A stretch of 64,000 bases of DNA from contig NZ_BMHM01000001.1 in assembly GCF_014640815.1 (NCBI RefSeq), forward strand, positions 869,038 through 933,037, read 5' to 3'. The number at the start of each line of letters is the position of its first letter. The stretch's first letter is position 1. The position numbers and the translations under genes were made by a program. The notes below the pieces were generated by a model, which was not told the DNA's origin, did not search any database, and saw nothing but the letters and a program-made list of their open reading frames with translations. Shown here in pieces: positions 36,644-46,004 of the stretch. The stretch is from Vreelandella lutescens (GTDB lineage Bacteria; Pseudomonadota; Gammaproteobacteria; Pseudomonadales; Halomonadaceae).

Positions 36644-37768
36644 ATGACCAATGTAGTGATCACCGGTACAGGACTCTACACACCGGAAAACGCCATTGAT
36701 AACGCGGCGTTGGTCGCTGCTTTTAATGCGTGGGTCGACATTCATAATACGCAGCATGCGGAGGCCATCGCGCGCGGAGAACACGAAGCGCTCGCATACT
36801 CCAGCAGTGAATTTATTGAAAAAGCCTCGGGGATTAAAAGTCGTTATGTGCTAGATGCAGCCGGTATCCTTGACCCTGAGCGTATGCGGCCTAAACTGCC
36901 CCAACGTGATAATGACGAACCGTCTATTCAGTGTGAGATGGCCACTCAGGCAGCGCGGCAAGCATTGGAAACTGCACAGGTGAATGCCGCTGATATTGAG
37001 CTGGTGATTGTGGCCTGCTCCAACTTAGAGCGTGCCTACCCGGCGGTTGCGGTAGAAGTGCAACAGGCGCTGGGTACTTCCGGCTACGGTTTTGACATGA
37101 ACGTCGCCTGCAGCTCCGCCACGTTTGCCTTGGAAACCGCGGCGAATGCGATTGCCTCGGGCAGCGTTAAACGTGCTCTGATTGTGAATCCGGAGATCTG
37201 TTCGGCGCATTTGAACTTCAGAGACCGTGACAGCCACTTTATTTTCGGCGATGCTTGTACGGCTATGGTACTGGAAAATAGCGATGTTGCCGTGGCCAAT
37301 GAGCGTTATGAAATTCTTGGAACGCGACTCGTGACCAAATTTTCGAATGCGATTCGCAATAACGCAGGCTTTTTAAACCGCGTGACCGATAGCGACCCGC
37401 AGGCGTTAGACAAGCTATTCGTGCAAGAAGGACGCCGTGTATTTAAAGAAGTGTGCCCGATGGTGGCCAAACTCATCACCGATCACCTCGCTTCGTTAGA
37501 GCTATCAGGGGCGGATTTAACGCGTATGTGGCTACACCAAGCCAATCGCCACATGAACGATCTGATTGCGCGTAAAGTACTGGGTGAAGAGCCCAGTGAA
37601 GCACAGGCACCGATTATTTTGGATCGCTATGCCAATACCAGTTCTGCGGGTTCGATCATTGCCTTTCATCTTCATCGTGAAGCGTTATCGGCCGGGGATA
37701 TTGGCGTTATCTGTTCGTTTGGTGCGGGGTATAGTGCTGGTAGCGTGGTCCTACGTCGCCAGTCATAG
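36644..37768 (+). CDS. FabH-like beta-ketoacyl-ACP synthase III (PA3286 type)
   Basis: The 374-residue thiolase-fold enzyme has the Cys-His-Asn triad of KAS III: Cys156 in NVACSSATF, His in WLHQANRHMN, and Asn in YANTSSAGS. It is longer than housekeeping FabH (about 320) and carries the insert EFIEKASGIKSRYV. As I recall, this matches the Pseudomonas PA3286 group, reported to use medium-chain acyl-CoA from beta-oxidation as primers for fatty acid synthesis. GGAGACAGGC precedes the ATG. No fab operon is adjacent. Confidence 0.82.
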   Translation: MTNVVITGTGLYTPENAIDNAALVAAFNAWVDIHNTQHAEAIARGEHEALAYSSSEFIEKASGIKSRYVLDAAGILDPERMRPKLPQRDNDEPSIQCEMATQAARQALETAQVNAADIELVIVACSNLERAYPAVAVEVQQALGTSGYGFDMNVACSSATFALETAANAIASGSVKRALIVNPEICSAHLNFRDRDSHFIFGDACTAMVLENSDVAVANERYEILGTRLVTKFSNAIRNNAGFLNRVTDSDPQALDKLFVQEGRRVFKEVCPMVAKLITDHLASLELSGADLTRMWLHQANRHMNDLIARKVLGEEPSEAQAPIILDRYANTSSAGSIIAFHLHREALSAGDIGVICSFGAGYSAGSVVLRRQS

Positions 37769-37830
37769 GTGGATCTTGCCGATCACCGGTTGTGTTAGGA
37801 ATAGCGTTTTATGTTGAAAGAGGAAATCGC

Positions 37831-38649
37831 ATGCTGAGGTTGTTGGCACCGCAAAAAGAGGCTCCAGGCACTTGGCAGAAGCTGCTGCCTATACTATTGC
37901 TAGCCACGCTAAGCATGGGTGGATGTGCCAGTGCCGGCTCTTCTCAAGGAGATGCCGCACAGGAGCGTGTAGCGCCAGACCCGCAAGACCCGTGGGAAGG
38001 CTTCAACCGGCGTGTGTTTGAATTTAATGACGTATTGGATCGCTATGCCCTCAAACCGGTTGCGCGTGGGTACAAAGCGGTCACTCCAGACCCTGTGCAA
38101 ACCGGTGTAGGAAATTTCTTCTCTAACTTAGGCGAAGTCCGCACTGCACTGAATAGTTTGTTGCAAGGCAAGCCAGCCAATGCAGGGTTGGCAACCTCCC
38201 GTTTTGTGATTAACTCCACGGTGGGTATTGGTGGCTTGCTGGACTACGCCACGCTGATGGAGATCACGGCAGATAAAGAAGATTTTGGCCAAACGTTGGC
38301 CGTGTGGGGTTGGGAGGATTCGCGCTACTTAGTTCTGCCCTTGCTAGGCCCGCGCACGCTACGAGATGCCTCGGGCCTGCCGGTTGATTTTGCAGCGCAC
38401 CCCATTACGTATATGGATGATCACCAACTGCGTGCTGGCTTAACGGCGCTCGATATTATTCACCTCCGCGCGGGCTTGCTAGACCAAGAGTCACTGATTT
38501 CCGGTGATCGTTACCGCTTTATCCGCGATGCCTACTTACAGCGCCGTCAATTTGAGGTGAATGACGGTGAGCTAGGTGACGACCCTTTTGCCATGGACGA
38601 GTTTGATTTCGACGATACCGACTTCGGTGACGACGACTTCGCCGATTGA
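37831..38649 (+). CDS. mlaA: MlaA outer membrane lipoprotein
   Basis: With ATG 37831 (AGAGG 7 nt upstream) the product is 272 residues. It has a lipoprotein signal ending in lipobox SMGGC (Cys32), then the MlaA/VacJ core: DPWEGFNRRVFEFND, the PVARGYKAVTP segment, and FGQTLAVWGW...YLVLPLLGP. MlaA forms a ring in the outer membrane and passes mislocalised phospholipid to MlaC. The C-terminus is unusually acidic (17 residues, mostly Asp/Phe/Glu). It sits upstream of rssB-rssC-tal, the same order I recall around PA2800-PA2796. Confidence 0.92.
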   Translation: MLRLLAPQKEAPGTWQKLLPILLLATLSMGGCASAGSSQGDAAQERVAPDPQDPWEGFNRRVFEFNDVLDRYALKPVARGYKAVTPDPVQTGVGNFFSNLGEVRTALNSLLQGKPANAGLATSRFVINSTVGIGGLLDYATLMEITADKEDFGQTLAVWGWEDSRYLVLPLLGPRTLRDASGLPVDFAAHPITYMDDHQLRAGLTALDIIHLRAGLLDQESLISGDRYRFIRDAYLQRRQFEVNDGELGDDPFAMDEFDFDDTDFGDDDFAD

Positions 38650-38657
38650 GGCCTAAC

Positions 38658-39851
38658 ATGGATCACGCTAAGCAGTTGATTGCGGTAATCGACGAGCCCG
38701 GCACTGAGCGTGATGCGCTTGCTGAGGCGATTACCTGTGACGGCATGTGGGTGTTTGCAGCTGATAACATTGACCACTTGCCGAGTGGCACCGCACTGAT
38801 TGTGGCCCACGCCCGTGCCGTGCCGCGCCAACAGTGGTCACAACTGACACATCGGTTGCCCACCCTTGTCGTCAGCGACTCGCGCCAGGATGCTGACTTG
38901 ATAAAGGCGATTGATGTGGGATTGGTGGACTATATAGTGCATCCGTTGCGCCACACAGAGCTGTTACGCCGAATGATTCGCAAGGCGATTGAGCTTCATA
39001 CCCTGGCTCAAGAGCGAGATCGCGACCGTGAGCGCTTGGCGGAGCTGAATGAAAGCCTAGAGACCCACTTGGCATTACTGCGTATGGATCAGCAAAGCGG
39101 TGGTCATATACAGCGCCGCTTGCTGCCAACGCATCCTAAAGTGATCAACGGCGTTTATTACGACTACTGGTTTGCCCCCTCGCTCTACCTGTCAGGGGAT
39201 TTTCTCGACTACCAGCGCTATAACGACCGCTTTAGCGCGTTCTATTTTGCCGATGTCTCGGGCCACGGGGCATCGTCTGCGTTTGTCACGGTCCTGCTGA
39301 AGTACTTGTGTAACCGCTGGTTGAACGAGTGGGACGGCCAGGCGCCAGAGCAGCTGCCGCCTCATTGGCTGGCGGCAATGAATCGTGAACTGCAGGATAC
39401 TGATATTGGAAAGCACGCCACATTATTTGTAGGCGTTATTGACCATGAGGAACAGACTCTGCACTATTCGCTCGGTGCACAGCTACCCATGCCGTTATTA
39501 GCGGCCGATGGTAAGCTGGAACGATTAGCTGGGGAAGGAATGCCTGTAGGTCTTTTCCCTGATGTGGAGTATCCTTCGCTTAGCTGTGCTTTACCGGCCA
39601 ACTTTCGGTTGTGGCTGTGTTCAGACGGTGTATTGGAATGCTTGCCGGGTAAAACGCTCGACACGCGGCTCACGGAACTTGAGCAACTCGTTAGCGAAAG
39701 TGTCACGCTTGAGCAGCTGCGCGACCGGCTAGCCAACACCAACTCGCTCTTGATAGAGGGCGATGAGGATGATGAGGCGAACCAAGACCGCGATGCTTTA
39801 CCCGATGACCTGACAATCATGATGGTGAGCGGATTTGGTCATGCTGATTGA
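38658..39851 (+). CDS. rssB: RssB-like response regulator with PP2C/SpoIIE phosphatase domain
   Basis: The 397-residue protein (ATG 38658 with GAGG upstream) has an N-terminal receiver-like fold (to about residue 120), a coiled-coil linker, and a SpoIIE/PP2C phosphatase with metal-binding motifs SGDF, FADVSGHG, CSDGV and DDLTI all present. The receiver is degenerate: where LLDxxMP should be it reads LIVAHARAV, and the conserved Lys before Pro is His (YIVHPL). There is no C-terminal kinase domain, unlike HsbR. It overlaps rssC. It probably dephosphorylates the STAS protein RssC. Confidence 0.82.
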   Translation: MDHAKQLIAVIDEPGTERDALAEAITCDGMWVFAADNIDHLPSGTALIVAHARAVPRQQWSQLTHRLPTLVVSDSRQDADLIKAIDVGLVDYIVHPLRHTELLRRMIRKAIELHTLAQERDRDRERLAELNESLETHLALLRMDQQSGGHIQRRLLPTHPKVINGVYYDYWFAPSLYLSGDFLDYQRYNDRFSAFYFADVSGHGASSAFVTVLLKYLCNRWLNEWDGQAPEQLPPHWLAAMNRELQDTDIGKHATLFVGVIDHEEQTLHYSLGAQLPMPLLAADGKLERLAGEGMPVGLFPDVEYPSLSCALPANFRLWLCSDGVLECLPGKTLDTRLTELEQLVSESVTLEQLRDRLANTNSLLIEGDEDDEANQDRDALPDDLTIMMVSGFGHAD

Positions 39852-40359
39852 AGAGGGCCGCATTAAAGCGGCGTTCGATTCCGGTGTTTTTGTATTAAAG
39901 CTATGTGGTGATGTGCGGTTAACATTATGCGCCACCCTAGATACCCAAGCGCAACGTCTTGCTGAAACCCCTGGTCTCCAGGCGGTGATGATTGACCTGC
40001 GCGAGGCGACCAATGTCGATTCAACGGCGTTAGGTTTCCTGGCTAAAGTGGCAATGGCGGTGAAAGGGCGATTAGAGCAACCTCCCACTATTATTGCGAA
40101 CAATCCCGATGTGCGTCAGATGCTCGACGTCATGGGATTTGCGCGCTTTTTTACCCTGATGGAAGCGCCGCTCAAGCAATCCGCCACGCTGAATTCATCA
40201 ATGGAAGACTTGCCCGCTGAGCCTGCTGATGAAGAGGGACTGCGCGACCGTATCCTTGAAGCACACCGCATTTTAATGCACATGAATGAGCATAATCGCG
40301 AGCAGTTTCAGCCGTTGGTGGAGATGCTGGAAGCGCAATCTACGGCGGTACATAAGTAA
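39841..40359 (+). CDS. rssC: RssC-like STAS anti-sigma factor antagonist
   Basis: From ATG 39841 the product is 172 residues. A STAS domain fills residues ~5-105, with the phosphorylatable Ser in NVDSTALGFLAK. A C-terminal helical extension of about 60 residues follows (EEGLRDRILEAHRILMHMNEHN). It overlaps rssB by 11 bp, so the phosphatase and its likely substrate are coupled. The anti-sigma or other partner that the STAS protein captures is not encoded here. TTG 39835 is an alternative start. Confidence 0.82.
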   Translation: MLIEEGRIKAAFDSGVFVLKLCGDVRLTLCATLDTQAQRLAETPGLQAVMIDLREATNVDSTALGFLAKVAMAVKGRLEQPPTIIANNPDVRQMLDVMGFARFFTLMEAPLKQSATLNSSMEDLPAEPADEEGLRDRILEAHRILMHMNEHNREQFQPLVEMLEAQSTAVHK

Positions 40360-40361
40360 AA

Positions 40362-40390
40362 CGCCCTCTTACCCGAGAGGGTAGAGGGCG
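40362..40390 (-). terminator. Terminator between rssC and tal (mainly for tal)
   Basis: CGCCCTC-T-TACCC / GGGTA-GAGGGCG with a GAGA loop. TTTTAC follows on the minus strand only, so it more likely ends tal, though the hairpin also lies just after rssC. Confidence 0.6.
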
Positions 40391-40439
40391 CGCTAACGAT
40401 GTGACTATCGATAGGCCTAGATGCTGTGTTGGTCAGCAT

Positions 40440-41378
40440 TTACTGCTTACGCAGCGTACTCAATAGCTCTTCAAGCTTACGCTGGTCCGCCATAAATTTG
40501 CGAATACCTTCCGCCAGCTTATCCGACGCCATTTCATCTTCGTTCATTTCCCAGCGGAAATCTGCCTGGGTGAGCGCTTGTTCTACCGAGCTGCTGGCAC
40601 CCATGGGCGTTAGCTGCTGCGGAAGTTCTCCCTCTAGCTCATCTAGCTCGTTGAGCAGCGCGGGGGAAATGGTTAAACGATCGCAGCCTGCCAAGGCTTG
40701 AATTTCACCTATATTGCGAAAGCTAGCACCCATGACAATCGTCGGGTAGCCGTGGCCTTTGTAGTAGTCATAAATACGCTTAACCGACTGCACGCCTGGG
40801 TCATTGGCACCGCTAAAATCAGCCTCCGGCGAGCGTGCCTTGTGCCAATCGAGTATACGACCCACAAACGGTGAAATCAGCGTTGCACCCGCATCGGCAC
40901 AAGCCTGTGCCTGAGCAAAGCCAAACAGCAGCGTTAGATTGGTGCGAATCCCGTCGCGCTCAAGCTGGCGGGCCGCCTGGATCCCTTCCCAGGTCGATGC
41001 CATTTTAATCAAAATGCGCTCAGGGCCGACACCATGCTGTGCATAGCGCTCAATCAGTGAGTGCGCTTTAGCAATGGTGGCGTCGCGATCAAATGATAAA
41101 CGGGCGCTCACTTCGGTAGAGACGTAGCCGGGTACCAGCTTACTGATCTCGCTACCAATATCGACCGCGACACGATCGACGGCATCGTTTAAATCAGTGC
41201 TCTCCTTGGCAATACTCGCCAGACGAGCGCGGCGCTCTTCCTGCTGGGCAGCTTGCAGGATCAACGATGGGTTGGTGGTGGCATCCTGGGGCTGGAAGCG
41301 ACGAATAGCCTCAAGGTCTCCGGTATCAGCCACCACGGTGGTCATCTCTTTTAATTGGCTTAATAGGCTAGTGGCCAT
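40440..41378 (-). CDS. tal: Transaldolase
   Basis: The 312-residue enzyme of the non-oxidative pentose phosphate pathway has the N-terminal signature [10 protein letters not shown] (residues ~32-41), the Schiff-base lysine K125 in [11 protein letters not shown], and [12 protein letters not shown]. It is a full-length TalB-type enzyme. GGAGCACTGC lies upstream of the ATG. It is convergent with rssC; tal beside rssBC is also the order I recall in Pseudomonas. Confidence 0.95.
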   Translation of the reverse strand: MATSLLSQLKEMTTVVADTGDLEAIRRFQPQDATTNPSLILQAAQQEERRARLASIAKESTDLNDAVDRVAVDIGSEISKLVPGYVSTEVSARLSFDRDATIAKAHSLIERYAQHGVGPERILIKMASTWEGIQAARQLERDGIRTNLTLLFGFAQAQACADAGATLISPFVGRILDWHKARSPEADFSGANDPGVQSVKRIYDYYKGHGYPTIVMGASFRNIGEIQALAGCDRLTISPALLNELDELEGELPQQLTPMGASSSVEQALTQADFRWEMNEDEMASDKLAEGIRKFMADQRKLEELLSTLRKQ

Positions 41379-41527
41379 GCAGTGCTCCTTGGTTGTCCTT
41401 GAGGTACTTTAGCAAGGCGCGCGCGTGACGAACAGGCACCGACAAATGAATTGAAATCGATTATGATTAGCGGCCTATCTTTTAGGCGGTGCATGCCGCT
41501 CTTTCTACGCCCGTTTCAAGGAGACTC

Positions 41528-42721
41528 ATGAAACTTAACCCTCGTCGGGTGGCGTTGTTGGTAGCCGCCAACACGGCACTTGCACCTTTTGCGATAGATG
41601 CTTATTTGCCCGCCATTGGCATACTGGCCGAGAGTATTAACGCTAGCATTCACCACACTGAACTCTCGATTAGCATGTTCTTGTTTGGGTTTGCGCTGGG
41701 CCAGCTCTGTTTTGGTCCGCTCTCGGACCGGGTGGGGCGGAAGCCGGTACTGCTGAGTGGCTTAGTGGTGTTTATGCTAGCCAGTCTGGCGATCACCACT
41801 GCTGATAGCTTAACGTCATTACTGGTCTGGCGATTTGTTCAAGCATTAGGCGGCGGTGCCTGTGTGGTGAATTCGGCGGCCATCGTGCGCGACTGCTTTA
41901 GTGGGCGTGAAGCTGCCAGAGTGATGTCCACGATGGCGATGATTATGATGCTGGCTCCCTTGGTAGCACCTGCAGTGGGCAGCCTGCTGCTACACATTGC
42001 TGGCTGGTGGCTGATTTTTGTTTTTCTGGCGGTTTATGCTGGATTCTTACTTTGGTTATTAGGCACGCGCTTACCAGAAACGCGCGACACAAGCCTGCCT
42101 GCCGCGTCTCCTCGGCAAGTGATCCGCAACTACGCCAGCGTGCTGCGCCATAAGGAAGGAATGGGCTATATCTGTGCGGTGGCGGCTTCGTTTGCCGGGC
42201 TATTTGCCTTCGTCACCGCCTCACCGTTTTTATATTTGGACTATTACTCGCTCTCACCTGGCGTCTACCCTTTGGTCTTTGGGGTTAACGTGGTAGTGAT
42301 TGCGCTTTCCAATCGCATCAATATTCACCTGCTGCGTAAGCGCTCACCGCAGCAGAATTTGCGTTTAGGATTGACCATACAGTTAGTGGCTGCGCTGGGG
42401 CTTGTGCTCGCTACGGCCCTTAACGTGGCATCGCTTTATGTTGTGGTACCGCTGGTGATGATGTTCACCGGGATGATTGGTCTGATCACGCCCAATGCTA
42501 TCTCATCGCTACTGGATTATTTTGGTCATATCAGTGCCACGGCAACCGCACTACTGGGTGGCATACAGTTTAGCTGTGGCGCGTTGGCAGGCGTTCTGGT
42601 GGGGCTGTTCCAAGTAGAGCACTTATGGCCCATGGTGCTGACCATGCTAGGTGCTGCTCTGCTGGGCAATATCGGCGTCAGGGTGTTGACGCAAGCCCCG
42701 AGGGTGGATGAAGCGTTGTAA
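41528..42721 (+). CDS. Bcr/CflA family MFS multidrug transporter
   Basis: The 397-residue, 12-helix transporter has the family N-terminus LAPFAIDAYLPAI, the MFS loop 2-3 motif GPLSDRVGRKPVLLSG, and motif C-like VVNSAAIVRDCFSG...AP in helix 5. ATG 41528 is chosen because AAGGAGACTC precedes it. Bcr/CflA pumps export bicyclomycin, chloramphenicol or sulfonamides; substrate cannot be told here. Its stop overlaps the next start (TAATG). Confidence 0.87.
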   Translation: MKLNPRRVALLVAANTALAPFAIDAYLPAIGILAESINASIHHTELSISMFLFGFALGQLCFGPLSDRVGRKPVLLSGLVVFMLASLAITTADSLTSLLVWRFVQALGGGACVVNSAAIVRDCFSGREAARVMSTMAMIMMLAPLVAPAVGSLLLHIAGWWLIFVFLAVYAGFLLWLLGTRLPETRDTSLPAASPRQVIRNYASVLRHKEGMGYICAVAASFAGLFAFVTASPFLYLDYYSLSPGVYPLVFGVNVVVIALSNRINIHLLRKRSPQQNLRLGLTIQLVAALGLVLATALNVASLYVVVPLVMMFTGMIGLITPNAISSLLDYFGHISATATALLGGIQFSCGALAGVLVGLFQVEHLWPMVLTMLGAALLGNIGVRVLTQAPRVDEAL

Positions 42722-43452
42722 TGGATAACCTGCCGCAGTGGTTAGAGATGCCCTTGGAGAGTTGGCTAGCCTGCTCAGCCATATTGCTACTCGGTGCCTT
42801 TGTGCAGCGGGCCACTGGTTTCGGCTTGGCGGTGGTTGGCGCACCACTATTGCTGATGATTGAGCCCCGGTTGGTGCCGGTGATTCTTGTGCTTTTCGGA
42901 TTTACTGTGTCCCTCATGATGGTGCGCCGTTATTGGCATGAGGTGAGGTTAAAAGAAATTGGCGTTGCTTTGATTGGCCGTTTACCGGGTAACGGGCTAG
43001 GTATTTGGCTGTTGATGGCAGCGCCGATGGTTGTGCTGGAAAAGTTAATTGCCGCCATCGTGCTGTTTGCCGTACTGGTTACGCTGTGCCGCTTTGAGCT
43101 GCCGGTGAACCGTGTCACGCTATTTGTGGCGGGTATTCTCTCCGGTATTTTTGGAACGGTGGCCGCTATCGGCGGGCCGCCCATCGTGCTACTCATGCAC
43201 GGTTTCTCACCTGACCGAATGCGTGGCAACCTAGCGGCCTTTTTTGTCCTGACCTCGCTGTTAACCCTTCTGACGCTGGCGTTGGCAGGGCAGATCAGCG
43301 TTTGGCACTTTAAGCTTGCGCTCACCTTTTTGCCTGCCGTTTTAATTGGTAATGCGCTGGCCGATGCCATTGCCCATCGGCTAGATAAACAGCTCTTGCA
43401 GCGACTCTCTCTTGGGTTGTGTACTCTTGCAGCGCTGGGGCTGCTGCTGTAG
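42721..43452 (+). CDS. TSUP family (TauE/SafE) membrane transporter
   Basis: The 243-residue protein has seven to eight hydrophobic segments with two family repeats: ERATGFG-like QRATGFGLAVVGAP near residue 30 and GTVAAIGGPPIVLL near 147. Members export or import sulfite, sulfoacetate or other sulfonates; none can be assigned from sequence. It overlaps the Bcr/CflA gene by 1 bp and is followed by the pstS control region. Confidence 0.83.
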   Translation: MDNLPQWLEMPLESWLACSAILLLGAFVQRATGFGLAVVGAPLLLMIEPRLVPVILVLFGFTVSLMMVRRYWHEVRLKEIGVALIGRLPGNGLGIWLLMAAPMVVLEKLIAAIVLFAVLVTLCRFELPVNRVTLFVAGILSGIFGTVAAIGGPPIVLLMHGFSPDRMRGNLAAFFVLTSLLTLLTLALAGQISVWHFKLALTFLPAVLIGNALADAIAHRLDKQLLQRLSLGLCTLAALGLLL

Positions 43453-43490
43453 TCATCAATTTCTTTTAAAAAATTGACGCGTTTTTGTGG

Positions 43491-43508
43491 ATGTCATAAA
43501 GATGTCAT
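43491..43508 (+). promoter_or_regulatory. Pho box upstream of pstS
   Basis: ATGTCATAAAGATGTCAT has both TGTCA half-sites at the 11-bp spacing of the PhoB consensus (CTGTCATAWAWCTGTCAY). It lies 62 bp upstream of the pstS start and predicts PhoB activation under phosphate limitation. Confidence 0.85.
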
Positions 43509-43569
43509 CGAAGCGGTGCAAAGTATGTCTTGCGAAGGCCAGAACCTTACATCGACAGGAGTAACTCGC

Positions 43570-44583
43570 ATGAACCGTATTCTAAAAACCACTGTTTTAG
43601 CAGCAGCTGTAATGAGCGTTGCAGGTGTAGCGCAGGCTCGTGAGCAGATCAATATTGTTGGTTCTAGCACGGTCTATCCGTTCGCTAGCTTCGTGGCTGA
43701 AGAGTTTGGTGCAACGACTAACTACCCAACGCCTGTGATCGAGTCAACAGGTTCTGGCGGCGGTATCCGTCTGTTCTGTAATGGCGTTGGCGCTGGTACG
43801 CCGGATATTTCCAATGCTTCTCGTCGTATTCATGCTTCTGAGCTTGAGCGCTGCATTGAAAATGGCGTGACTGATGTTACTGAAGTGTACATCGGTAGCG
43901 ATGGTATTGCTTTTGCGCAATCCAATGAAAATGACGCAATGCCTGTAACGCTTGAGCAAATTTTCCTGGCCGTCGCTGCGCAGGTACCTGTTGACGGTGA
44001 GTTGGTTGACAACCCCTACACTAACTGGAGCCAGATCGACGCCAGTTTGCCTGATCGCGATATCGTTATCGTTGGTCCGCCCACAACTTCTGGTACTCGT
44101 GATGCGTTTGAAGAATTGGTGCTCGAAGCTGCTTCTGAGGAATTTGAAGAGTACGGCGGTGAGGCCTATTCAGACGTTCGTACCGACGGTGGCTGGATTG
44201 ACGGCGGCGAGAACGACAACCTGATCGTTCAGCGTCTGACTCAAGATCGCACTGCATTTGGCATCTTCGGCTTCTCTTTCCTTGAAGAAAATGATGATGT
44301 TTTGATTGGTTCAACCATTGATGGTGTTGAGGCAACTCCAGAGACTATCGCAAGCTTTGATTACCCCGTTGCTCGCTCAATGTTCTTCTACATCAAAAAC
44401 CAGCACGCTGAAGAAGTGCCGGTAATGTATGACTACGCTGAGATGTTTGTCTCCGAGATGATGATTGGCGAAGATGGTCTGCTCAAAGATATCGGCCTGA
44501 TCCTGCCGACTGCTGATGCGCTTGAGCGTGTACAGGCTGACTTGGCTGACCGCAAGCAGCTGACCGTTGAAGACCTGATGTAA
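43570..44583 (+). CDS. pstS: Phosphate ABC transporter substrate-binding protein PstS
   Basis: From ATG 43570 (CAGGAG upstream) the product is 337 residues with a signal peptide cleaved after AQA (residue 23). The mature protein starts REQINIVGSSTVYPF and has phosphate-loop residues in ESTGSGGGIRLFC and GPPTTSGTRDAFEEL, plus SNASRRI. The mature domain is strongly acidic, as expected in a halophile periplasm. A terminator separates it from pstCAB, so binding protein and permease are transcribed separately. It may face arsenate as a competitor given the ars genes nearby. Confidence 0.94.
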   Translation: MNRILKTTVLAAAVMSVAGVAQAREQINIVGSSTVYPFASFVAEEFGATTNYPTPVIESTGSGGGIRLFCNGVGAGTPDISNASRRIHASELERCIENGVTDVTEVYIGSDGIAFAQSNENDAMPVTLEQIFLAVAAQVPVDGELVDNPYTNWSQIDASLPDRDIVIVGPPTTSGTRDAFEELVLEAASEEFEEYGGEAYSDVRTDGGWIDGGENDNLIVQRLTQDRTAFGIFGFSFLEENDDVLIGSTIDGVEATPETIASFDYPVARSMFFYIKNQHAEEVPVMYDYAEMFVSEMMIGEDGLLKDIGLILPTADALERVQADLADRKQLTVEDLM

Positions 44584-44599
44584 TTAGGCGTGTATCAAG

Positions 44600-44628
44600 A
44601 AAACCGGCGCACACTGCGCCGGTTTTTC
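44600..44628 (+). terminator. Rho-independent terminator after pstS
   Basis: AAAACCGGCGCA / TGCGCCGGTTTT with a CAC loop, followed by a T tract interrupted by one C. It separates pstS from pstCAB. Confidence 0.9.
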
Positions 44629-44662
44629 TTTTTATGCCAATTCAATGTATGCCTTCGTGTAT

Positions 44663-44680
44663 TTGTCATATTAGTGTCAT
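44663..44680 (+). promoter_or_regulatory. Second Pho box, upstream of pstC
   Basis: TTGTCATATTAGTGTCAT keeps both TGTCA half-sites in PhoB spacing, 53 bp before pstC. It follows the pstS terminator, so pstCAB has its own PhoB-dependent promoter. Confidence 0.75.
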
Positions 44681-44732
44681 GTTTTTCCTTCAACATGCCG
44701 GTCGTAGATTCATTGTCTAACCAGAGACACCT

Positions 44733-45986
44733 ATGATGCAGACTAACCAGCTATTTTTGATTTTTTGCAGCGTGCTATTGCTATTAGGGCTTGTGGCCTT
44801 CTTTGTAGCACGGCGGAAGGCAACGCAGGTGCGATCATCCGGTATCGCAATGTATTCTCAGCCTGATCAGTACGCATGGTTTGCAGTGATTGCCACGGCA
44901 GGCCCTGCGATTGTGCTCAGTGCTGTTGGTGCATTTGTCATGTTGCTGATAGGTGCTGAAATACCCACGTTTTCTCTTTTGCTGGTCAGTCTCGTTTTAG
45001 CGGCGGTAGGATTGGCAGTAGGCATGCTATTGGTGCGTTCAAACTTCCACGCACGACAAGCCATTGAGAGAACCATACGTTGGATACTCGCTTCTGCCGC
45101 AGCTATTTCCATTTTAACCACACTCGGTATCCTCATTTCGATCATCGGTGAGGCACTGAATTTCTTCCAGATGCACAGCTTTTGGGATTTTATTACGGGC
45201 ACCACCTGGGCTCCAGGTAACAGCTTTTTAGCAGCTGCTGGGCGTGGTGATGGTAGTGGAGCCCAGTTTGGTTCCGTGCCTTTGTTTGCTGGTACTTTCA
45301 TGATTACGGCCATTGCGTTGTCAGTGGCGGTGCCAATTGGTCTTCTGTCCGCTATCTATATGGGTGAGTATGCACCCAGTAAGGTACGTGCGGTGGCGAA
45401 GCCGATGCTAGAGATTTTGGCTGGTATTCCTACCGTGGTATACGGGTTCTTTGCCGCTATCACCGTCGCCCCTTTTATTGTTCGTGTTGCAGAGACCGTC
45501 GGGGTGAGTGCTTCCTTTAACAACGCCTTAGCCCCTGGAATCGTCATGGGCATCATGATTATCCCATTTATTTCATCTCTTTCTGACGATGTGATTAATG
45601 CGGTTCCCGATAGTATGCGACAGGGTTCGCTTGCGCTGGGAATGACCAAAGGCGAGACCATTCGTGATGTCGTTATACCTGCTGCCTTACCCGGTATTAT
45701 TTCTGCGGCGCTGTTGGGTATGTCGAGAGCCTTAGGCGAAACCATGATTGTGGTGATGGCAGCGGGCATGCGTCCAAACTTGACGATTAATCCGTTAGAA
45801 GAAATGACGACCGTCACGGTACGTATCGTTGCAGCCATGACCGGTGACTTAGAGTTTGAGAGTGCGGAAACGCTTTCTGCGTTTGCTCTTGGGCTAGTGT
45901 TGTTTGTGGTAACGCTATCTCTAAATCTTGTATCGGTGCTCATGATCCGCCGTTTCCGCGAAAAATATCGCGTCAATAATCTGTAA
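44733..45986 (+). CDS. pstC: Phosphate ABC transporter permease PstC
   Basis: The 417-residue permease has an extended N-terminus with about four extra hydrophobic segments (residues 1-150) before the core domain, and the permease coupling motif in LALGMTKGETIRDVVIPAALPG (EAA loop, about residue 305). GTTWAPGNSFLAAAGRGDGS is the long periplasmic loop typical of large PstC proteins. Two adjoining ATG codons at 44733 and 44736 can start it. It forms the transmembrane pore with PstA; pstA follows after 18 bp. Confidence 0.93.
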   Translation: MMQTNQLFLIFCSVLLLLGLVAFFVARRKATQVRSSGIAMYSQPDQYAWFAVIATAGPAIVLSAVGAFVMLLIGAEIPTFSLLLVSLVLAAVGLAVGMLLVRSNFHARQAIERTIRWILASAAAISILTTLGILISIIGEALNFFQMHSFWDFITGTTWAPGNSFLAAAGRGDGSGAQFGSVPLFAGTFMITAIALSVAVPIGLLSAIYMGEYAPSKVRAVAKPMLEILAGIPTVVYGFFAAITVAPFIVRVAETVGVSASFNNALAPGIVMGIMIIPFISSLSDDVINAVPDSMRQGSLALGMTKGETIRDVVIPAALPGIISAALLGMSRALGETMIVVMAAGMRPNLTINPLEEMTTVTVRIVAAMTGDLEFESAETLSAFALGLVLFVVTLSLNLVSVLMIRRFREKYRVNNL

Positions 45987-46004
45987 CGCTTGAGGTATTA
46001 ATCA

